From Cinclus cinclus (Eukaryota; Chordata; Aves; Passeriformes; Cinclidae): DNA of 64,000 nucleotides. The notes beneath the pieces are model-generated. The model did no database searches. It saw nothing but the letters and a program-made list of their open reading frames with translations, and had not been told where the DNA came from. The stretch spans positions 23,988,631 to 24,052,630 of the forward strand of contig NC_085050.1 of NCBI RefSeq assembly GCF_963662255.1, written 5' to 3'. The position numbers and the translations under genes were made by a program. Positions 60,701 through 64,000 of the stretch are shown here, piece by piece (positions within the stretch are counted from its first letter, which is position 1; each line of letters opens with the position of its first letter).

Positions 60701-63700
60701 TTTCCTATTGTGTCTGCATTTACCCACATAAAACCAGAGGCAAGACACACACTCTATTTTGGGGATTCTTCTTGTTATGGGTTTGTTTTTGTTTGTTTGT
60801 TTGGTTGTTAATGATTTGCTAGCATTTATGATGTTGGAATATAAATTTGTTTTTAGTTGCCTTTACATGTGGAAGCATGTGAGAAGTGACCAATGTGACT
60901 GCCTGTCATAGTATAAGCCCTGTCCTCAGTAAAGTCAGAAAAATACTGTTTTTCCACATGTCCAGAGCCATTTTTTAATAGGAAAACTCCTCTACCTGCT
61001 TATGAAACTCTGTTGCCTGATATTTTTGGTCTTAACAATAACACAGGCGCTGCTGATCTGTTTTTTCCTGTCTGAAAGTTAATAGGGATCTACTCCCAAA
61101 CCCATACAGGCAGCGAGACAGTTATTTTAAAGATGCATTGTGTTGATAGGGATTGTACCTGGCTCTAAAGGACAGCAGACAGCCTTTGCTAGCTCCGCAC
61201 TGTGAGCCATATGCCAGAACTGTAGAATTAGACTTTAGAGATATCCAACCTCTGCTTTGTGAGCAAAAAAGGGTCAATGTCTATGATACAAGGACATGGA
61301 GGTTAAAACGCAATTACAATCCTAAAGGGATTTGAAAAGAACAATTCTTAAAGACTGAATACACATTTATAATTACTTCTGCCTCTGCTTGCAATTATGA
61401 AGTATTTTAAAGAGAGGTTGAGGCATCATTCTCTTAATATGACTGACAGTAGTGGCCCACTCTGTCCTTTTTCTTACATCTTGTCTCAAATTTCTTAGGA
61501 GAAAGAACTGAAGATATTGTATGTATTAACTTAAACTAAAGCAAGAGTTTTAAAATGGAAAGTCTACAATGTCTTTGGAGAAGTTTTTGTCAGCATCTTT
61601 TATTTTAATCTGAAAGCAGCTGAGGCTGTTGCTCAGGAAGGGAGACAAACTTAGGATGCAAGAGGAAATTCTTAATACTCCTATATGGGTTTCTGCAATT
61701 TTAATGTGATTCTATCATATCTACATCTTTCAATATGAAATTCAACCAGAAGCAGCTGGAGCACAGCAATGAATGGAATAAAATCCAGCACTTTTTAAGG
61801 GAGCTAAAGAAGTTACGAGATTCCTGAGGATTTTTAAGCAGATACCTCACTGTCTTTTTTTTGCATTTTATGAGGCTTTGAATTCTATGGATAAGTTATC
61901 TTAGGGGTGATCTTTGTATTTATGTATGGAAGCAGGTAACTGTCTGTCACTTTTTATAGTATTTAATAAGTATATAATTGACCCTAATGAAAGTATAACT
62001 TTTTAAAAACTACTGTTTTCATAATATCTTTGTCACTTTTCTTAAACTGATCATAAACCTAAATCCTGGACTTAGGCAATGAAAACAAAAGGAGAATCAA
62101 TCCATTATAAATAGCTCAGAATCAAGAAATTCTAAAGTTGTACATTAATTAGTTGTACACTATAGAATAGAAAAATAAAAATATTGTGGAGAGGGGAGGA
62201 GACTCACTAAGTTTTGAAAAATAGCATTTGTGAGAAATTGCCATCACATAGTATGACTGCAGACAGTTCAGAAAGTGCTGAGTGTGGTCAAATGAGACAA
62301 ATTTTTCATAAATATAATTTTAAGGAGATTTCTGTTTAATTTTCTTGGAAGAAAAGAAAAGCATTCATTAATTAAGTATTATTTTCTAATTCACTTCTGC
62401 CAAAAATGTGACTTGGCTTTTTATGTTGGTTTCTCATTTCTGATTACGTGTCTCATTTGATGATCTTGATATTACCATGTTCTTGAACTCATGTCACTAT
62501 TTTCTGATTATGAGGTAGAAGACAACTTTTACAAAAGAAACATTTTTAAAATTCAGCTGTAGAGAGATTTTAAAAACATTACTTTCTTCTCAGTTTGAGC
62601 TGTTGTCAAAGAGGTCTATCAATAAAGCAATTTTCTAGTGATTCCTACTGGCTTACTGTTGCAGATGGCTTGTGCTCTCTTAATATTTTCAGTCTGGTTT
62701 CATCTACTCAGGCCCTGTGAAATGCCAAAATGAAACTGTTACAGTCTAGCTTTTTTATTCCTTACCATTTGAACGTGCTATTGATTCTTTTACAGTTAGT
62801 TATCTATTACAATTATCCTAATAATATAACATACTAAAAAACCCAAAAATATTGGTCAATTGTTTTTCCACCAATCATCTCCACTTACTAAAATTCTGAG
62901 GAGAAAGAGAAGAAGAAATAAATCTCACTGAATCTGCATACTATGACTAGGAGGAAAAAAACAGACAAAACCCATCATAATTTAACCAACAAACTCCAAC
63001 CCAAATATTATCATATTCCGTGTTGCTTGATGAAAATAATATTGCCCGCTAAACAGAACTCTTTTGAGAGTTAATGAGAAGATGGATTTTGATCTAATAA
63101 TCCAGAATATTACACATCAAGATGTGGCAGTCACTTAGTTCTGAACAGGTTATTAACCTATTAGAGAGAACGAATGAAATGGAAGGGGAAGAGAGAGCTC
63201 TCTGTGTATTGTCACCTGCCTGGAAAATATGAATCCATATGTTATGGATTATCTGCAAAAATCTTTCCCACTTACTTCTGTCTTGTGTACAGGCCATACA
63301 CAGCCTCTCTGGAAATCCATACAGAACACAGCAGGAAGAATCTTGGCATCTTCTGTAAAGTGCTTGAAGTTTGAATTCTTTGGGTTGGGGGTTTTGGCTG
63401 CTTGGACAGTCACCACTCCTAAGCCTTCTGTGAATGAAGAAAAGCTTCCAATACCCAAACCAGGATGTTCTTCAGGGACTGGGTGCAGATTGTCCTGCTC
63501 CTGTACCTTTCATCTTCTATTTCAGCCTTTCTATTTTTCCTGCAGTTTCACTTACAGGAAAAAAAATACATACATTTCCTTGAGATTTTTGAGGATTCCC
63601 TTTGAAATAAAATTATTAAAAAAACTACAGTTCCAGCCTGAAAAATATTTATTTTGTTATAGACATTTTAAATGTATGTAATAAAGAAATACTACTAATT

Positions 63701-63770
63701 TCCTGACTTTTGTTAACTGGCAGAGATGAATGTTACATGGTACCAGTTATCAGTAATTTTAAAACCAGCG
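57795..63770. other. Intergenic DNA, no gene recognised
   Basis: About 6 kb of AT-rich DNA with T-rich low-complexity near 60330-60400. A short GATATATCT direct repeat lies at about 58674-58704. Open frames (for example 63229-63681 +) are motif-free and not supported as genes. Confidence 0.55.
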
Positions 63771-63935
63771 TCATAGATTGTTTTGGGTTGGAAAGGATCT
63801 TAGAGGTTATCTAGTTCCAACCCCCTGTGCATTGCATAGGGACATCTGACACTAGACTAGGGTGCTTAGAGCTTCATCCAGCCTGGCCTTCCAGGGATAA
63901 GGCATCTACAACTTCTCTGAGCAGCCTGTTCCCTT
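63771..63935 (-). mobile_element. CR1 LINE 3' end fragment, minus strand
   Basis: It begins with a TCATAGATTGTTTTGGGTTG stretch, then GGAAAGGATCTTAGAGGTTA, CTAGTTCCAACCCCCTGTGC and a CCAGCCTGGCCTTCCAGGGA block, ending at GCAGCCTGTTCC. This is the reverse complement of the CR1 3' UTR. It is well preserved and 5'-truncated. Whether the last 65 bases of the window belong to it is unclear. Confidence 0.92.
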
Positions 63936-64000
63936 TACCATCAGCTGTTGAGTTGAGCTCAGTTGGAGTTGAGCCAGTTTCATTTGCACCTTTTCTGCAT

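Noticed and set aside
1..64000. tRNA, rRNA or bacterial-type operons
   Set aside because: No cloverleaf with conserved T-loop and anticodon features, no rRNA core sequence and no operon-like gene packing were seen on either strand.

Overview
This window is vertebrate nuclear DNA, almost certainly from a bird and probably a songbird (Passeriformes). It contains spliced exons, CR1 LINE fragments (the dominant bird retrotransposon) and endogenous-retrovirus LTR remnants whose wording matches families I know from passerine genomes. The background is AT-rich and shows no bacterial or viral gene organisation. No searches could be run, so family assignments rest on recognition by eye.

The only gene I can support lies at the left edge. 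The last two coding exons of GRXCR1 (glutaredoxin and cysteine-rich domain containing 1, a hair-cell stereocilia protein) are on the + strand at 885-950 and 2848-3027, separated by a 1.9 kb intron and followed by a short 3' UTR with candidate polyadenylation signals at 3130 and 3396. Both exons are phase 0 with good splice sites. Their 22 and 59 codons match the C-terminal part of the 290-residue family protein.

From about 3.4 kb to the right end I see no convincing gene. In mammals, as I recall, GRXCR1 is followed by a long gene-poor interval, and this looks the same. The interval carries CR1 fragments of several ages: minus strand at 21.1, 30.7, 46.0, 48.0 and 63.8 kb, plus strand at 53.8 kb, and possibly a tail at 56.95 kb. 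It also carries two LTR-type elements on the minus strand (29.14-29.93 kb and 57.07-57.79 kb, the second with a clean solo-LTR structure), and a degenerate avian interspersed repeat at 53.04-53.54 kb.

Simple-sequence features include a very pure TTTCC pentanucleotide array of about 290 bp (34.26-34.55 kb), an ATG array, an AT array and a G-quadruplex-type C/G tract at 5.57 kb. All other open frames are short and lack family motifs. I regard them as chance or repeat-derived. I found no new multi-gene system. The most interesting items are the TTTCC array, the solo LTR with an internal duplication, and the deeply diverged CR1 copy.
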